A stretch of 8,641 nt of DNA from Flavobacterium sp. (lineage in GTDB: Bacteria; Bacteroidota; Bacteroidia; Flavobacteriales; Flavobacteriaceae), in the NCBI GenBank assembly GCA_030682755.1, contig JAUXNR010000814.1:1-8641 (forward strand). Reading direction: 5' to 3'. How positions within the stretch are numbered: the stretch's first letter is position 1; each line of letters starts with the position of its first letter. The position numbers and the translations under genes were made by a program. The notes below the pieces were generated by a model. It was not told the DNA's origin. It made no database searches and saw only the letters and a program-made list of their open reading frames with translations. Below, one piece after another: positions 7,209 to 8,641 of the stretch.

Positions 7209-7219
7209 CAACATTTAAA

Positions 7220-8536
7220 ATGGATTTAAAAGAAAAATTAATTTCATCCTTCATGGCATTTGAAGAAAAAATCGATGTAACCGCCGAGTTACACGACATC
7301 CGAACTTCTGCCATTAAAAACTTTGAAAACAAAGGTTTCCCAACCAAAAAAGAGGAAGCTTGGAAATATACATCGTTAAATACTGTATTAAAAAACGACT
7401 TTTCTGTTTTCCCAAAAAGAGAAAATTCGATCGAATTTAAAGACGTCAAGAAATTTTTTCTACACGAAATTGATACCTATAAATTGGTTTTTGTGGATGG
7501 AAAATTCAGTTCGTTTTTATCCTCAACCACACACGAAGGAATTGACGTTTGCTTACTTTCATCCGTATTGACAAAGCCAAAATACAAAATGGTTTTGGAC
7601 ACGTATTTCAATCAAATTGCAAGTAAAGACGAAAGTTTAACCACGTTAAATACCGCTTTTGCACAAGAAGGAGCGTTCATCAACATCCCCAAAAGCAAAG
7701 TGGCTGATAAACCGATTGAAATCATTCATTTCTCCACCGGAGTTGAAAATGCGTTGATGGTGCAACCTCGAAATCTAATTATTGTTGGCGAAAATGCTCA
7801 CGTGCAAATCATTGAACGTCATCAAAGTTTAAACAGAAATCCGGTGTTAACTAATTCAGTAACCGAAATTTTTGCTCAAAAAAGAGCGATTGTCGATTAT
7901 TATAAAATTCAAAACGACGAACAAACGGCAAACTTGATTGACAATACTTATATTTCTCAAAAACAAGAAAGTAGAGTCGCTGTTCATACGTTTTCGTTTG
8001 GCGGAAATATCACCCGAAACAACCTGAATTTCTACCATTTTGGCGAACGAATCGATTCAACATTAAAAGGAATCACGATTATTGGCGACAAGCAACACGT
8101 GGATCATTACACATTAGTAAATCACGCCACACCCAATTGCGAAAGCCATCAAAACTATAAAACCATTTTAGGCGGAAGTTCCACCGGCGTTTTCAACGGA
8201 AAGATTTTCGTGGAAAAAGAAGCCCAAAAAACCGATGCTTTTCAGCAAAACAACAACATTTTATTAAGCGACAAAGCCACCATCAACGCCAAACCGCAAT
8301 TGGAAATTTTTGCCGATGATGTCAAATGTTCACACGGCTGCACCATCGGTCAGCTCGACGAAAGTGCGATGTTCTATATGCAACAACGCGGCATCCCGAA
8401 AAAAGAAGCCAAAGCGTTATTAATGTATGCATTTTCCAATGAAGTCATCGAAAGCATCAAAATCCCTGAACTCAAACAACGCATCACAAAAATTATTGCG
8501 ATGAAATTGGGAGTGAATTTGGGGTTTGATCTATAG
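7220..8536 (+). CDS. sufD: Fe-S cluster assembly protein SufD
   Basis: This 438-residue SufB paralogue is the structural partner of SufB in the SufBC2D scaffold. The N-terminal helical region includes the family segment KKEEAWKYTSL (43-53). The beta-helix core follows, and the C-terminal SufC-binding region contains CSHGCTIGQLDE (370-381) and YMQQRGIPKKEA. Cys370 and His372 correspond to Cys358 and His360 of E. coli SufD at a constant offset of 12 (numbering from memory); that His is needed with SufB Cys405 for cluster assembly. The start MDLKEKLISS is chosen because the similarity-bearing N-terminus begins directly after it. It is separated from sufC by 118 bases, the longest gap of the operon, which contains a hairpin and a palindrome. 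No clear terminator follows; the next bases are intergenic repeats. In relatives, sufS and sufE usually come next, and they would lie beyond the window. Confidence 0.96.
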   Translation: MDLKEKLISSFMAFEEKIDVTAELHDIRTSAIKNFENKGFPTKKEEAWKYTSLNTVLKNDFSVFPKRENSIEFKDVKKFFLHEIDTYKLVFVDGKFSSFLSSTTHEGIDVCLLSSVLTKPKYKMVLDTYFNQIASKDESLTTLNTAFAQEGAFINIPKSKVADKPIEIIHFSTGVENALMVQPRNLIIVGENAHVQIIERHQSLNRNPVLTNSVTEIFAQKRAIVDYYKIQNDEQTANLIDNTYISQKQESRVAVHTFSFGGNITRNNLNFYHFGERIDSTLKGITIIGDKQHVDHYTLVNHATPNCESHQNYKTILGGSSTGVFNGKIFVEKEAQKTDAFQQNNNILLSDKATINAKPQLEIFADDVKCSHGCTIGQLDESAMFYMQQRGIPKKEAKALLMYAFSNEVIESIKIPELKQRITKIIAMKLGVNLGFDL

Positions 8537-8551
8537 GATTTACCCTCATTT

Positions 8552-8579
8552 TTGTCATTCCGACGAAGGAGAAATCTCA
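8552..8579 (+). repeat. Dispersed-type intergenic repeat, unit A
   Basis: This is a 28-base unit with core GTCATTCCGACGAAGGAG followed by AAATCTCA. It matches unit B at 8596 at all but one base, with a start-to-start distance of 44. The core is noticeably richer in GC than the DNA around it. I recognise this core from memory as a very common intergenic repeat in Flavobacterium-type genomes. It begins 16 bases after the sufD stop. Confidence 0.85.
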
Positions 8580-8595
8580 AACCTTCTCCTCAATC

Positions 8596-8623
8596 TTGTC
8601 ATTCCGACGAAGGAGGAATCTCA
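8596..8623 (+). repeat. Dispersed-type intergenic repeat, unit B
   Basis: This is the second 28-base unit, same orientation as unit A, with G in place of A at its twentieth-first position (GGAGG against GGAGA). The 16 bases between the units contain CTTCTCCTC, which can pair with AGGAGAA of unit A (7 bp, 10-base loop, 8567-8590). The remaining 18 bases to the window end hold nothing recognisable. Confidence 0.85.
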
Positions 8624-8641
8624 TAAAGATTATGTAGTTTA

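Noticed and set aside
8567..8590. AGGAGAA/TTCTCCT hairpin as a terminator of the suf operon
   Set aside because: It is only a 7-bp stem with a 10-base loop, no T-run follows, and one arm belongs to the dispersed repeat. It is better explained as part of the repeat arrangement.
8552..8623. CRISPR-like array
   Set aside because: There are only two 28-base units with a single 16-base spacer, which is too short and too few, and no cas gene is nearby.

Overview
The window is about 8.6 kb of low-GC DNA. It looks like a Bacteroidota chromosome, most probably a Flavobacterium-like member of the Flavobacteriaceae. The evidence is AT-rich intergenic DNA, a TAnnTTTG-type promoter (TATCTTTG) with no Shine-Dalgarno sequence at the gene starts, the sufA-sufB-sufC-sufD order, and a copy pair of a GTCATTCCGACGAAGGAG intergenic repeat that I associate from memory with this group. 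This assignment is inference from style, not from a marker gene.

Left half (1-4294), minus strand. Read in the direction of transcription there is a cytoplasmic metallo-beta-lactamase-fold hydrolase, then a subtilisin-family (S8) lipoprotein protease with a large insertion, then a secreted M1 zinc metallopeptidase that runs off the left edge. The S8 and M1 genes are 17 bases apart and are probably one transcript. Both are envelope proteases: the S8 enzyme is lipid-anchored and the M1 enzyme has a type I signal peptide.

Middle (4295-4465). This 171-base divergent intergenic region carries a good Bacteroidota -7 promoter element for the rightward operon. Two perfect inverted repeats lie just upstream of it, and one sits exactly where the -33 element should be.

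Right half (4466-8536), plus strand. This is the core of a SUF iron-sulfur cluster assembly operon: an A-type carrier (SufA/IscA-like), then SufB, SufC and SufD. The catalytic and metal-related residues expected from E. coli are present, and for SufB and SufC they fall at a constant or identical numbering. SufB, SufC and SufD should form the SufBC2D scaffold that builds clusters using sulfur from SufS/SufE, and SufA would pass clusters to apoproteins. SufS and SufE are not in the window.

The coding content is ordinary housekeeping and no new gene system is visible. The unexplained structure is between the genes. Each of the three junctions in the suf operon carries a copy of the same CTTAAT-rich element ending in CTTAATGGTTTAA. 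At the sufC-sufD junction it is doubled into a long hairpin. After sufD (8537-8641) there is no gene, only the two 28-base direct repeats.
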